A stretch of 64,000 bases of DNA from Ceratotherium simum simum. Its lineage: Eukaryota > Chordata > Mammalia > Perissodactyla > Rhinocerotidae. The stretch covers positions 1,272,461-1,336,460 of the forward strand of contig NW_004454267.1 in NCBI RefSeq assembly GCF_000283155.1, read 5' to 3'. Below the pieces are notes generated by a model. The model saw nothing but the letters and a program-made list of their open reading frames with translations, had not been told where the DNA came from and did not search any database. The position numbers were made by a program, and so were the translations under genes. Position 1 is the stretch's first letter. Each line of letters starts with the position of its first letter. This document shows, piece by piece, positions 33,941-45,300 of this stretch.

Positions 33941-34019
33941 TTCTTCTTGAAAATAGGTTAGCTATAAATAAATGCTCAAGGGAATTCCTAGGAAGGAGGT
34001 GGTGGTAGGATGGGGAACT

Positions 34020-34125
34020 ATTCATTCTAGTGTTTAACAAGTGTGTATTGAGGACATACTGTGTGTTGTTCCAGACGCAGAACAGAGGCGACAATGCAGA
34101 ATCTCTGCTCTCATGGGAGACTGGC
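34020..34125 (-). mobile_element. L2 3' end
   Basis: ttaacaagtgtgtattgagg, ttccagacgcagaacagagg, ctgctctcatgggaga fit a decayed antisense L2 end. Confidence 0.5.
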
Positions 34126-34134
34126 TTGTTTGAA

Positions 34135-34460
34135 GTATGGTATCCTCATCTATGTAATGGGGGTAGTAAATAAATCTATCTCATCAACTTTCTGAGAGGA
34201 CTAAATGTATTAATGCACACAAATCACTTAGAACCAGGCCTGGGATGTAGTTAACGTGCAATACTTGTTGGCCATTATCATGGATCAAATCCCAGCTTTG
34301 CTACTTACCAGCTGTGTGACATTGGGCAAGTCCTTTACCCTCTCTGTGGCTTAGTTTTTCCATCTGTAAAATGGGATAACAGTAGTTACTAACTATATGA
34401 TCATAATGACGATAAGCTAATATATATGAAGTGCTTAGAGTGGCTGTTACATAATTCTTG
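34135..34460 (+). mobile_element. MIR: Two MIR SINEs in tandem
   Basis: A first MIR 3' half at 34135-34275 (ctcatctatgtaatgggggtag, cttagaaccaggcctggg) is followed by a MIR 5' two-thirds at 34276-34460 (cagctgtgtgacattgggcaagtc, tccatctgtaaaatggg). Confidence 0.78.
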
Positions 34461-34464
34461 GTGG

Positions 34465-35510
34465 GTTTTAGCTCTTATTGTGGAGACACAGGCAAGAAAC
34501 ACGTACGTCACAAAAGAAGCATGTTAATATCAGCTAGAAGAAAGCATGACCAATAAAAACCCTACTGGATTTCCACATGCGTGTCAGTGACAGGCAGCCT
34601 GGATTAGAGATCTGAGACGTCACAGTGGGAAGAGCGGCCTTGTTCCCAGAGGAAAATGACAACTTGCAGAAAGAAGGAGCACAAATCTTCGGGAGGGGGA
34701 GACGATGGCTTGAGGAAAGAGAGGATGCTGAGAGTGTCTGTACGGTAATATTTTCCCGGGGAAAGTCCCAGGGGCTCTCGTCAGGCCTTAATCGCCTATT
34801 CTAGGCGTTGGAAACCTAGCTCCTTGGTCTTTGCAAGCTGTGCTCCCTCTGGCCTCTGTCTCCGTTAGAGCCTAATCATATTTGAAAGCAGTTTTTATCT
34901 GTGATTATTCATCGTATGTGAGCAGCTTACGTGTCTAAGCCGCCACTTCCATCAAATCCAAGCACGTGGCCCCGTTAATACACACAGGCCTAGAGCCGGC
35001 AAGGAGAGCCATCCCCACCCCCATCCACGCAGGGAGATTTCACGGAATTAGAGGGGACCAGCTTTGGGGACGGGGAGTGCGAGGCAGACAATGCTGGCAT
35101 CAAGATCCCAAGCAAAACAAATATGATAAAAGTAACAGCAGGACCCCAGCCAGGCCCGTAAATCGATAGGTGGGCTTGTCCCGAAGGCATGGCTTCTCAA
35201 CTTTAATAAGATGGTGTCTATGAAGATTACATATTAGCTTAGAGAACAATATTTCATTTTCACTGGCTCTTTCTAATCTGCTGGAGACCATGTGCAGGGC
35301 TGGGTTTAATGCTTACACACATATTTCAGGTTAATTCTCTGTTAAATTGTTGTGGGGGTTAGAGCTAAATATTGCCCCTCTTCCCAGGGTGGTGGGTGCT
35401 GACATGGGACAGGGAGCCAGCCTGCGGGGTGACCAAGGACAAACTCCAAGGGCACTAGGCTATAACAAAGACAAAACCAGTTGATCGCCCTTGTTTCTTC
35501 TACTGATGTT
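34465..35510. other. Unassigned sequence
   Basis: About 1 kb without a recognised repeat or gene. The 34860-34990 part is moderately AT-rich and non-repetitive. No reading frame with a known domain. Confidence 0.35.
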
Positions 35511-35518
35511 AGCCTTTT

Positions 35519-35813
35519 TTTTTTTTTTGTGATGAGGATCAGCCCTGAGCTAACATCCATGCTAATCCTCCTCTTTTTGCTGAGGAAGACCAGCTCTGAG
35601 CTAACATCTATTGCCAATCCTCCTCCTTTTTTCTCCCCAAAGCCCCAGTAGATAGTTGTATGTCATAGCTGCACATCCTTCTAGTTGCTGTATGTGGGAT
35701 GCGGCCTCAGCATGGCCGGAGAAGCGGTGCGTCGGTGCGCGCCCGGGATCTGAACCCCGGGCCACCAGCAGCAGAGAGCGCACACCTAACTACCAAGCCA
35801 CGGGGCCGGCCCC
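35519..35813 (-). mobile_element. ERE: ERE SINE, long form
   Basis: Poly-T then two copies of the gctaacat block (35549, 35601). Then come tctccccaaagccccagtag, gggatgcggcctcagcatgg and cgcgcccgggatctgaac, ending ccacggggccggcccc. At about 295 bases it is longer than the other EREs because the poly-A-proximal block is repeated. Confidence 0.9.
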
Positions 35814-37065
35814 AGTCTTTTTGTTTTTTATACAGTGTTGAGATAAAATTCACATACCATGCAATTTACCAAGTTAAAGTGTACAATCCAGTGGTTTTTA
35901 GTATATTTTCAGAGTTGTGCAGCCGTCCCCACAGTCAATCTCAGAATAGTTTCATCCCCAAACCCCATACCTACTAGTGGTCACTCCCCCTTTCTTATCA
36001 ACCTGCCAGCCCTAGGCAGCCGCTAATCTACTTTCTGTCTCTACAGATTCGCCTGTTCTGGGCATTTCATATAATTGAAGTCATACAATATGTGTATAGT
36101 CTTTTGTGACTGGTTTCTTTTCACTCAGCATAATATTGTCAAGGTTCATCCATGTTGGAACTTGCATCCGTGCTTCATTCTTTTTTATTGCCAAATAATA
36201 TTCCATTGTATGGACATACCACAGTTGATTTATCCATTCATCTGTTGATGGACATTTGGATTGTTTCCATTTTTTGGCTATTATGAACACTAGTTTACCA
36301 GTTTTCATGTGGACATATGTTTTGATTTCTCTTGGATATATGCCTAGGAGTGGAATTGCTGGGTTGTATGGTATTTCTGTGTTTAACATTTTGAGGAACT
36401 GAAAGACTATTTTCCAAAGTGGCTGCACCATTTTACATTCCTACCAGTGCTATATTTCTCTTCATCCTCGCCAACATTTGTTATTATCTCTTTTTTTGAT
36501 TACAGCAATCCTAGTGGGTGTGAAGTGGTATCTTATTGTGGTTTTGACTTGTGTTTCCCTAATGGCTGATGATGTCAAACATCTTTTCATGTGCCTATTG
36601 GCCATTGTGTGTCTTCTGGGGAGAAATATCTATTCAGATTCTTAGCTCATTTTGTAAATGGGTTATTTATCTTTTTGTTTTTGAGTTGTAAGAGTCCTCT
36701 ATATATTCTGGATGCAAATCTCTTGTAAGATATACAGTTTGCAAATATTTTTTCCCATTCTGTGGGTTGTCTTTTCATTTTCTTGATGGTATCGTTTGCA
36801 GCACAAAATTTCTGATTTTGATGAAGTCCAATATATCTGTTCTTTCTTTTGTCATTTGTGCTTCTGGGGTCCTAGCTCGTAAGACTTTGCCTAGTGAATA
36901 TTTACTCCTATGTTTTCTTCTAAGAGTTTTAATAGTCTAGCTCATTTAGGTCTATGATACTTTTTGAGTTAATTTTTTGCATGGTGTGAGGTAGGGGTCA
37001 ACCTTCATTCTTTTGCATGTAGATGGCTGTTTGTTCTAGCACCATTTGTTGAAAGTGACATCTCG
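35814..37065 (-). mobile_element. L1, antisense, ORF2 end plus 3' UTR
   Basis: Antisense L1 of 1.25 kb: gttgtgcagccgtccccacag, ggcatttcatataattgaag, tagtgggtgtgaagtggtatc, ttgatttttgagttgtaagag-like text at 36680 and tgcatggtgtgaggtaggggtc. It stops at 37065 by 5' truncation. An ERE abuts its 3' end. Confidence 0.88.
36081..36431 (-). pseudogene. L1 ORF2 C-terminal relic
   Basis: A 116-codon open stretch encodes part of the L1 ORF2 protein C-terminal end. It reads VQPLWKIVF, then [25 protein letters not shown] and MEYYLAIKKNEA. The endonuclease and reverse transcriptase domains lie outside the 5'-truncated copy, so no function is possible. Confidence 0.88.
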
Positions 37066-37069
37066 GTCT

Positions 37070-37965
37070 TTTGTGGCCATCTCAGTTAACAGCAACTCTA
37101 TTGTCTAGTTGTTCAGGCCAAATCCATTCTTGACTCTCTTCCCTCCCCATTCCACAATCTTGTAGGATCTACCTTCAAAATAGATGTAGACTCTGACTGC
37201 TTCCTACCACCTCCTCTACCACCACCCTGGTTCCAGTGACCATCAGCTTTGTCTGGATCATTGCAGAGACGGCCGAACTGATCTGCCTGCTTCTGCCCTT
37301 GATGCCCCTACAGCCTGTTCTCCACACACATCAGCTAGAGAGAAATGAGCTTACAACTTTAAAGTAGATCATGTCGTTGCTGTGCTCAAACCCTCCAGCG
37401 GCTTCCTCTCTCATTCAGAGTGAATCCAAAGTCCTTCCTATGACCCATAGATCCTGTGGAATATACTCTCTGTCTCCTGCAATTCCCTTCTTTGATCTCA
37501 TCTCCTACTATTCCCCCCTCTTGCACACTGCTTCAGCCACACTGGACTCCTCCGTGTTGTTCTTCAGACATATCAAGCATGCTCCCACCTCAGGGCCTTT
37601 GCACTTGCTGTTTCCTCTGCCTTGGAACCTCATCATCCCCCAGATATCCTTATGGCTCCCTTCCTCACTTCCTTCTCGTCTTTACTCCAAAGTCATCTTT
37701 ATCCGTGTGGGAATCCTTGCACATCCAATCCAAAATTTCACCTCACCAACTCTTCCTCTATCCCTTCCCTGCTTTGTTTTTCTCCTAAACACTTTTCACT
37801 ACCCAACATTGTATGTATTTTTCTTACTTATCTTGTTTTTTGCTTTCCCAACTCACATACATTCCACAAGGGCAGAAGCTGTGTTTACTTCACTGTGGTA
37901 TCCCCAAAGTCTAGGAGAGTGCCTGGCACAGAGTAAATGTTCGATAAACAGATGTCAGTCATAAT
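37070..37965 (+). mobile_element. L2 LINE, ORF2 end and 3' UTR
   Basis: One of the best L2 copies here: accaccctggttccagtgacc, agatcatgtcgttgctgtgc, cctcagggcctttgcacttg, tgcctggcacagagtaaatg. It covers the thumb end of the reverse transcriptase through the 3' UTR. The open frame at 37371-37964 is a translation of this non-coding remnant, not a gene. Confidence 0.9.
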
Positions 37966-38159
37966 AAGCAGACTGATTCTGGTCTTCCCACTGCTTCCTG
38001 TAATATCCTTCTATTGTAGTCGTAATGACCATTCCATCAACATATTACCTAAAAGGAAAATGTGCTCAAGGATGCAACTGTCACTCTGTCTCTCTCAGCC
38101 ACACTACAGGTCCAGATGTGCAGACCCTCGCCTACTATTTGCAGGGTCTGGGTAAGAGT
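37966..38159. other. Short unassigned spacer
   Basis: No recognised feature. Confidence 0.3.
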
Positions 38160-38830
38160 ACAAACAGGGTCTCACATACTGTACATTTATGTTTTTAAAC
38201 ATAAATGAATGTATGATCTATCCTTCTACCTTGGTAAATAAACCTTCATAATGACAAAATTAAAAAATTCAAATAAAGCTAAGGTTTTTATATGACCAAA
38301 AGTGGGCACAATGTCAAAGACCATCAAATTAAATTATTGGGTACTTTCTGGATATTCTGTTGCTGGGTTGGCTGGCAGTGTTTGAATGAGTCAAAAAAAA
38401 TGCTACGGAAAATTCATAAATTATATATTCCATAAAATTTCTTTTTCTCACCTTAATTTTAGCCAAATCATTAATAGTGTTTTTGTTGTCAGGATTTTCA
38501 CTAATTTGTATTTTGACAGTAACGATTTAGTGATTAGAAATAAAATATAGTTGGATTCAACATTTGGATATAGTTTCACCAAGAATGTATATTATAGTAA
38601 AGGTAAAAATTGAAAAATTAAAATTATTTTTCACAAAAAGTTATTTCTTCCTAAGGTATTCAAAATTACTTATTAAAATTAAAAGGTAAAATACAAATTA
38701 TGAGTAAGAATTAACAATTTAAATATTCAAATATTTAAAAAAATTAAATAAAATTGAAATATAATTTTTGAAATTTTAATTAGATCTTATTACACTTTTA
38801 TTTAAAAAGTATTCATAATTCTAGTTTTCT
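38160..38830. other. AT-rich unassigned block
   Basis: Strongly AT-rich but not a simple repeat (runs such as aaatatttaaaaaaattaaat at 38730). It could be a decayed DNA transposon or old LINE tail. I see no terminal repeats that would settle this. Confidence 0.4.
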
Positions 38831-38840
38831 ATGTCCATTT

Positions 38841-38901
38841 ATTGTGGGTCCTATGTCTATTCAGTTGTCAATGTCAATAACCAGTATTGTGGGTCCTATG
38901 T
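38841..38901. repeat. 16-bp direct repeat pair
   Basis: attgtgggtcctatgt at 38841-38856 and again at 38886-38901, start to start 45 bases. Confidence 0.9.
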
Positions 38902-40204
38902 TATGCCCAGACTTCTGCATACACAAAATCAAGAGTAATATGAATTGTTTAATACTACAGCACTTTCCTCAGGCACAGTATGCAACTATTGCAAATGGCA
39001 TACTGATTCCTGCAAAGGTCCAGAGCCACAAATTGGAACACAAAGAGAAGCAAGAATTAGGCAGTCAGCAGCACTATGGGGAAATGGTACGATGCTAGGC
39101 AAGAATCTGTTGCATTCACTCTATCTGAGACGGGGTATTTGACAAGCGGGTTAATTTGTCCTCTCTCTTACCTAAGCGCTCCTGCCACTGGGATCATTCT
39201 GGAACTGCAGCAGTGCCCACCTCCGCCTTTGGCATTGGCATCACACACAAACCCCCAAGGCATTTGGATGCAGTTGTCTTCTGTTTTGAGGACAGAGGTC
39301 AAGATCTGGGAGAAGTGTTTCTCTGGGGCCTGAATGGTGCTACTCACGAGAGTGGATGTTTTGGGTGGTCCTTCAGATGGCTGCGGGTGAAGAGGAGTTT
39401 GAGGAAGAGCTTCAGGGCCGAAACAGCTGGACAGCATCTTGGAGTGCATAAAGCCTCTCCTTTTGATGCTAGTGGGAACTCCTCTCCATATTTCTTATCT
39501 GGGCTGTATTTTCTCACTTCTGATTGGACTGTTCTATGAATAATCCTAAGAGCTGAGACTCCTAGGGGGCAAAGAGTGGTAGGCTTTCCCGTTTTATTTA
39601 AGGATGCAAGTATTATTTTCCTATAATGGTTGGTTTTGGTTTTGCGGACCAAAAGCATTTCCACTGATACATATTCTCAAATATTCTTATCCACAGATAA
39701 AAAACGGGGCAAATCCTGTAGTGTTTGGACTAAAAAAGTCAACAAACCACCCAACCTCACTTGATAAATTTTATCTGAGCTATTAGCAGAGAATATGTTG
39801 CACTAGAGACTACTTGCATCAAGTAATAACTGAATGTTAAGCAAACAGATCATCAATTATTAAAATGTAGCTGCTATTAATGTAATCTTTTACATTTCAG
39901 TAACACCAGCCCTTGGAGGGAAATGTAAAGCTAGTTAAAAGCATCTGATGTGCAAACTAAGAATACAACCACGTTCCCTTTGCTAAAATTCTTGGAAGAT
40001 CTATCTGTAAATTTTCCATTTAGGAGTGGGTGTTGTGATTGGGATAGAGAGGTGTAAAATCCAGTTCGATGTAGAAATATCTGATCAAGATGCTAGAACA
40101 AGCAATATTTTGAGGGCTTGGGGCTCTTGCAAAGCCAAAATTTACCTTTAATACAAGATCCAGGTAATTTTCTTTATTGGCCAAACTCAGGACAACTTCT
40201 TTGT
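38902..40204. other. Unassigned sequence
   Basis: About 1.3 kb without recognised repeats. Overlapping open frames at 39076-39664 on both strands have no family motifs. 39790-39960 is an AT-rich, non-simple stretch with several ATTA words. Confidence 0.35.
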
Positions 40205-40810
40205 GTGAACACATTTTCTTTTATTCATTTTTTGGAATATAGATATACATTCACGTGGTTAAAAAACTAAAAAGTAAAAAAAAAAATTACAGTGAAAACT
40301 CTTTCTCCCATCCCTGTATCTACCGACGCGGCCAGAGTTTTAAGTATCTGTCCAGAGTTCCTTTGCATATATCAGTGAAGGCTAATTTCAGCACTTATTT
40401 CACACATTTTTGTACCTTGGGTTTTTTGTTTTTGTTTCTTCTTTGCTGATATACCCTGGAGATCCACCATACCATATCAGCACATAGAGAGCTTCCTCAT
40501 TCTTTATTTCCAAACATGGAGCACCCTATTATATATATATCCCATACTTTATTGAACCAGTCTACTCTAGGTGGACATTGGGTTGTTTCCAACCATTTGG
40601 TAGGCTAAACGCACTGCAATGAATAACCTTATATATGCATGATTTTACATATATTTAGGATAAATTTCCAGAAGCGGAATTGCTGGGTCAGATTGTATAC
40701 GCATTTGTGATTCTGATAGGTATTGCCAAGTTGTCCTCCATGGGGGCGGTAGCCCTTGGTGCTCCCATGAGCAATGAGTGAGAGTGTCTGTTTCCCCAAG
40801 GACTGCTGGA
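40205..40810 (-). mobile_element. Old L1 3' region, antisense
   Basis: tttggaatatagatatacattc, gtggacattgggttgtttcc, ccagaagcggaattgctgggtc and gcaatgagtgagagtgtctg are antisense L1M text. Confidence 0.72.
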
Positions 40811-40879
40811 GAGGAGACTATCCCAGTCAGCTTCAACTTTGTAGGAGAGAATAGCACTCTTTTACACCTTAACTCCCTA

Positions 40880-41095
40880 TCGCTCTGCAACCTTTCACTC
40901 CTTGCCTCTCGCTTGCTGCAAGATTGTAGCCAAATTATTTAAGCACTTGTGTCTTAGTTTCTTCATCTGTAAAATGGGGCTGTAAGAGTACCTACAGCCT
41001 ACGGTAGTTGGGAGAGTTCCATGAGGTAATGCATACAAAGCACGAAGCACAGTTCAGACATAGTAAGTGCTTAAAAATGCTACCTGTTATTTCGT
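40880..41095 (+). mobile_element. MIR: MIR SINE
   Basis: gtgtcttagtttcttcatctgtaaaatggggc, catgaggtaatgcatacaaagc and acatagtaagtgcttaaaaatg. Confidence 0.8.
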
Positions 41096-41822
41096 GGGCC
41101 AAATAAACAAGGCCACTTAGAGATTGTTCCCTCTCGGCCTCTATTAGGCCACAGCGTGTTAACATCTGTGTCATAAAATTACAAAGGCACTGAACATTTC
41201 TCGGAGGAAGAGGAGTCTTGGTTCTAGGTAAATGACCGTGAGCTCCCACTGTTGGGTATAACTGGAGAAGAGGAAACGCGATTGCCAGAGGAAAAGGGAG
41301 TTGATGGGGATAGTGCAGCAGGAGCAGACATTCTGCAATGGTTTGCAAATATTTTCTCTTGGTTGGTGGCTTGTCTTTTCGTTTTGTTGATGGTTTCCTT
41401 TGCTGTGTGGGAGGTTTTTAGTCTGATGTAGTCCATTTGTTTATTTTTTCTTTTGTTTCCCTTGCCTGAGGAGACATGATATTCAAAAAGATGCTGCTAA
41501 GATGGATGTCAAAGAGCGTACTGCCTGTGTTTTCTTCTAGGAGTTTTATGGTTTCAGGTCTTACATTCAAGTCTTTAATCCATCTTGAGTTAATTTTTGT
41601 GTATGGTGTAAGACAATGGTCTACTTATATTTTCAAATCATATATCTGATAAGGAGTTAATTTCCAAAATATATAAAGAATTCATATAACTCAACAACAG
41701 AAAAGTGAACAACCTGACCAAAAAGTAGGCAGAGGGTATGAACAGACAGTTTTCCAGAGAAGGTATACAAATGGCCAACAGGCACATGAAAAGATGTTCA
41801 ACAGCACTTAGTTATTAGGGAA

Positions 41823-42125
41823 ATGCAAATCAAAACTACAATGAGATATCACGTCACATCTGTCAGAATGGCTATAATTAACAAGACAAGAAATAACAAG
41901 TGTTGGAGAGGATGTGGAGAAAAGGGAACTCTCACACATTGCTGGTGGGAGTGCAAACTGGTGCAGCCACTATGGAAAACAGTATGGAGAGTTCTCAAAA
42001 AATTAAAAACAGAAATACCATATGACCCAGCTATTCCACTACTGGGTATTTATCCAAAGAGCATTAAATCAATAATTCAAAAAGATATATGCACCCCATG
42101 TTCATTGCAGCATTATTCACAATAG
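41823..42125 (+). pseudogene. L1 ORF2 C-terminal relic
   Basis: A 100-codon open stretch carries the cysteine-rich end of L1 ORF2: [29 protein letters not shown] and [14 protein letters not shown]. It then runs out of register after [10 protein letters not shown]. No start codon or functional unit remains. Confidence 0.9.
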
Positions 42126-42180
42126 CTAAGATGTGGAAGTAACCTAAGCGCCCATCAATGGATGAATAGATAAAGAAGAT

Positions 42181-42252
42181 GTTGTATATATGTATGTGTG
42201 TATATATATGTATGTATGCGTGTGTACACACACACACACACACACACATATA
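42181..42252. repeat. Compound (TATG)n (CA)n microsatellite inside L1
   Basis: tatatatgtatgtgtg, then tatgtatgtatgcgtgtgt and about 14 AC units to 42248. In other L1 copies this site holds a short TATATACACA, so the expansion arose in place. Confidence 0.9.
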
Positions 42253-42824
42253 CAATGGAATACTACTCAGCCATGAAAAAGACAAAATTGTGCCATTTGC
42301 TACAACATGGATGGAACTTGAGGGTGTTATGCTAAGTGGAATAAGTCAGACAGAGACAGACAAATACTCTATGATTTCACTCATATTTGGAAGATAAACA
42401 AACAAACACATAGATACGGGAACAGATTGGTGATTACCAGAGGAGAAGGAGATGGGGGGAGGGTGAAAGGGATAAAGGGGCACATGTGTACAGTGATGGA
42501 TGGAAACTAGACTTTTGGTGGTGAACACGATGCAGTCTATACAGAAGCTGAAATATAATGATGTACACCTGAAATTTACATAATGTTATAAACCAAGATC
42601 ACCTCAATAAAAAAAAAATTTTTGCAATGAGCCTTGGAGAGGGACAGCAAACCCCTGTCTCCAGGAGGAGGTTCTGAACTGTGTGTGACAGGTGCCGAGT
42701 GCCCCGGGGCACTGTCTGGCCTGGAGTTTTACCAGCACAGCCAAGGTTCTAGAATCCTGAGTATTGGGAAGGAGTTGGAGAAAGAGCTACTCCCTTGGAC
42801 CACGTGGAGTTGGCAGCAGGGCTT

Positions 42825-43090
42825 TATAGTTGAAGGCTCTTTCTCTGGAGTCAGACAGCCCTGAGTTCAAATCCTGGCACTACCACTTGCTTGTGGAGTG
42901 ACCTAGGGTGCATTCCTATTTCTGATGCTCACTTTCCTCATCTATCATCTGAGGACGCACAGTAGAGGCATTCCCAGACTGCTTGTGTGCTCTCAGGGAG
43001 GCTGTGAGGATTACACGATGTAATAGTTCTAAAGCATGGACCACCATGCCTGGCAGGTATTAAGCACTTGATAAATGTCAGCAAGTGTTA
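42825..43090 (+). mobile_element. MIR: MIR SINE, full length
   Basis: ctctggagtcagacagccctgagttcaaatcctggc is the tRNA-like head. Then come gtggagtgacctagggtgc, ctttcctcatctatcatctg, gaggctgtgaggattacacg and ggtattaagcacttgataaatg. Confidence 0.9.
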
Positions 43091-43554
43091 AGGACGTCAA
43101 TGACCAGGGCTTCACAAGCTCCGTGTCTCTGGCACACAAGAGGGACCCTGAGGGGCTGTACATGAGCAAATTCAAGTCATAAAATCAGAAGAGGCCCATT
43201 TGGATGGACGCATGGTTATAGAGACGAAAAAATGCCTCTTAGCATGCATGTTATTTGTAACAAAGCAAAACAAATTTGTAAGCGTCTAATTGCAGATGCA
43301 GAGGAGGGAGATGCTGAAAAGTTTCCTGTAGTCTTGAGGCAGCAAATGGAAAATGAGTTGTGTAGTACTGATTGCTGCTAATTTAAGACATAAAAATCAC
43401 TGATAATCTCTTTAGTGTTCTCTACTTTTTTATGTCATTTACTAAAAGTAAAATAGTCATACTTTTCTGTACATTATCTTTGTCCCTTCATCTCATTTCC
43501 ATGTTGAGGACATATGTTCTTTAAACACTTCTGCTTATTTTTGTCAACTCACCA
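43091..43554. other. Unassigned sequence with a possible conserved element
   Basis: No repeat recognised. 43190-43430 is AT-rich, non-simple and has AACAAAG, TCTAATTGC and ATGCATG words that suit SOX, homeodomain and POU-type proteins. Inference only. Confidence 0.3.
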
Positions 43555-43858
43555 CTCCTTGTAAGAACTTAATTCTTGTGCTGGGCATCATCAGCTGTGC
43601 GACTCTCCTTGTCTGGAAGGCCCCAGTCTGTCTGCTATGCCCGGCAAGCTCCTTCTCCAGCCACCACCTTCTTTGTGAAGTATTTCCCAGTATCACCGGC
43701 CATAGATGGCCCTTGCTCCTTTGATTCCATGGGACTCCGCTTAATGTTTCTTTTATAGCATTTTTCACATTGGGCCCTAGTTCTTTGCATACACATCTGT
43801 CTGTCACTTTACACTGGGAAAGCTTTGAGTCAATGATTGCGTCCCTCCCTCCCTTTCT
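43555..43858 (+). mobile_element. Decayed L2 3' end
   Basis: agctccttctccagccacc, catttttcacattgggccctag and ctgtctgtcactttacactggg follow the L2 3' order but with low identity. Confidence 0.45.
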
Positions 43859-43864
43859 TCCTTC

Positions 43865-44320
43865 CAAGTTTGTCAAACGTGTATGAAGTGTCAGGCCCTA
43901 TGATAGCATCTGTGGATACAGAAATGAATTAGATACAATCCCCGGTCTGCAGGGGAGATCTCAGCACAGTGTGGGAGCAATTAAAGAACTAGGCACTGAG
44001 CTAACACCTTACACACGTTTTCTCATTTCATCCTCTAAAAGACCCCAGATTCACCCATGATTATTCCCATTGTACTGTTGAAAAGCCTGAGCCAGAGGAG
44101 AAATATAACTTGCCAAAGAACATAGCGCTAGCAAGTGGCCACAAATCGGTGCCAAGGTGAAGGTCAGGAGACCCCCTGGGGGAGGCAATGCTCAGCAACA
44201 TCACGGCCGTGAGAAGGATTTGGCCAGGTGAAGGAGTGTGGGAAAGGAATTCCAGGCGGAGGGATCAGGCTGTGCAAAGGCTTGGGGGTAAGAGAGCATT
44301 GCTGCTTGGGGAACTTCGAG
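43865..44320 (-). mobile_element. L2 and MIR fragments, antisense
   Basis: L2 text at 43865-43985 (gtgtatgaagtgtcaggcc, gtctgcaggggagatctc). A MIR at 43990-44150 has cttgccaaagaacatagcgctagcaagtgg. L2 resumes at 44190-44320 (ccaggcggagggatcaggctgtgcaaaggc), suggesting MIR inserted in L2. Confidence 0.6.
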
Positions 44321-44321
44321 A

Positions 44322-44405
44322 GTCTTAGTCATCTCTACATTCCCAATATTTGCACAGAGCATGGCACATAATAGATGCTTACTAAGTATTTGTTGTAAGA
44401 ATGCA
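44322..44405 (+). mobile_element. L2 3' tip
   Basis: gagtcttagtcatctctacattccc and gagcatggcacataatagatgcttactaagtatttgttg form a sense L2 end. Confidence 0.72.
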
Positions 44406-45000
44406 TTCCTGCTGCTGAAGTCCCCAGGACTGGTAGTTCAATTCTGGGTTTGAGTTCATGACATTCCTCAGGGTCCTTTTAATAAGTTCCCGCTTTTGCT
44501 GAGGTCCTGGGGATGCACGGACCACAGTCCCATCTTGGCAGAGCGTGTCCCCAAATTGTTTCCATTCAACCCCCTCACCCCCACCACCTGAAACACAGTG
44601 CAGAGGCTTCATCCTCTACCTCCATCCTTTAGATGTCCAGGTAGTGTGTCTACATTTAGGTTAGTCAGATTGAGCAAAGCTTTGAGCATAGATGGGCAAT
44701 TTCTGGGTGGACAGCTGGTGGGGGTCCCTTGACTGAGGCCATTTACAGGCCACACAGCTCTGGGGTACTCAAAAACTGCCCCTTCAGATGGGAGTGTGGG
44801 CACAAGAAACATGAATCTTAGGGAGGCTGCTTATGGTCTGGCCATACTTCCTACCTCTTCAATCTCTTTCTCATCCTCTCTCCTCCCCGTAGCCCTGGGG
44901 AATATCTGTCTAGTCTAAATGGGGGTAAAGTAGATGGAGAATCTGTTCCTTTCCCCTTGCCTTTGCTCAAGCCACTCTGTCAAAGACAGGAATGTTCTTT
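44406..45000. other. Unassigned sequence
   Basis: About 600 bases with no recognised gene or repeat. Confidence 0.35.
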
Positions 45001-45004
45001 CTTT

Positions 45005-45262
45005 TATAGCATAGCAGCTAAGGGTAAGGACTCTAGCACCAGAATGCTTGGGGTTCACATTTTGGCTCTGCCACTTACCAGCTTTGTGACTTTGGGCAAG
45101 ATGTTAGTCTCTGTACCTCAGTTTCCCCACATATAAAATGGGGTTAATAACAATACCTATTTCATAGGACTTCGGCAAGAATTTACAGGAATCAAAACAT
45201 TTAAAGCACTTGGGACAGTACTTGGCATGTTATAGGTGCAACGTACGTGATGATGATGATGA
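45005..45262 (+). mobile_element. MIR: MIR SINE, full length
   Basis: tagcagctaagggtaaggactctagcacc, tgccacttaccagctttgtgactttgggcaag, cagtttccccacatataaaatgggg and gcacttgggacagtacttggc in order. Confidence 0.92.
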
Positions 45263-45300
45263 TGAAGATGCCAATGACAGCGACAGTGATGATGATTAAA
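45248..45300. repeat. (GAT)n-rich microsatellite
   Basis: tgatgatgatgatgatgaagatg with interruptions, then acagtgatgatgatt. It grew out of the 3' end of the MIR. Confidence 0.88.

Larger units (their letters stand above)
41341..42617 (+). mobile_element. L1 with inverted 5' segment (twin priming)
   Basis: 41341-41638 is L1 ORF2 in antisense (gtttcccttgcctgaggagac, gttttatggtttcaggtc). From about 41639 the element continues in sense to the 3' UTR and A tail. The two pieces are neighbours in L1, so the break is an inversion, not two insertions. ttctgcaatg at 41331-41340 and ttttgcaatg near 42619 look like the target repeat. Confidence 0.88.

Noticed and set aside
37371..37964. 197-codon open frame, the longest in the window
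   Set aside because: It lies in sense L2 3' UTR text and reads a non-coding remnant. No domain or start context.
39156..39539. 127-codon open frame in repeat-free DNA
   Set aside because: Overlapped by opposing frames of similar length, and no motif, splice or codon-use evidence.
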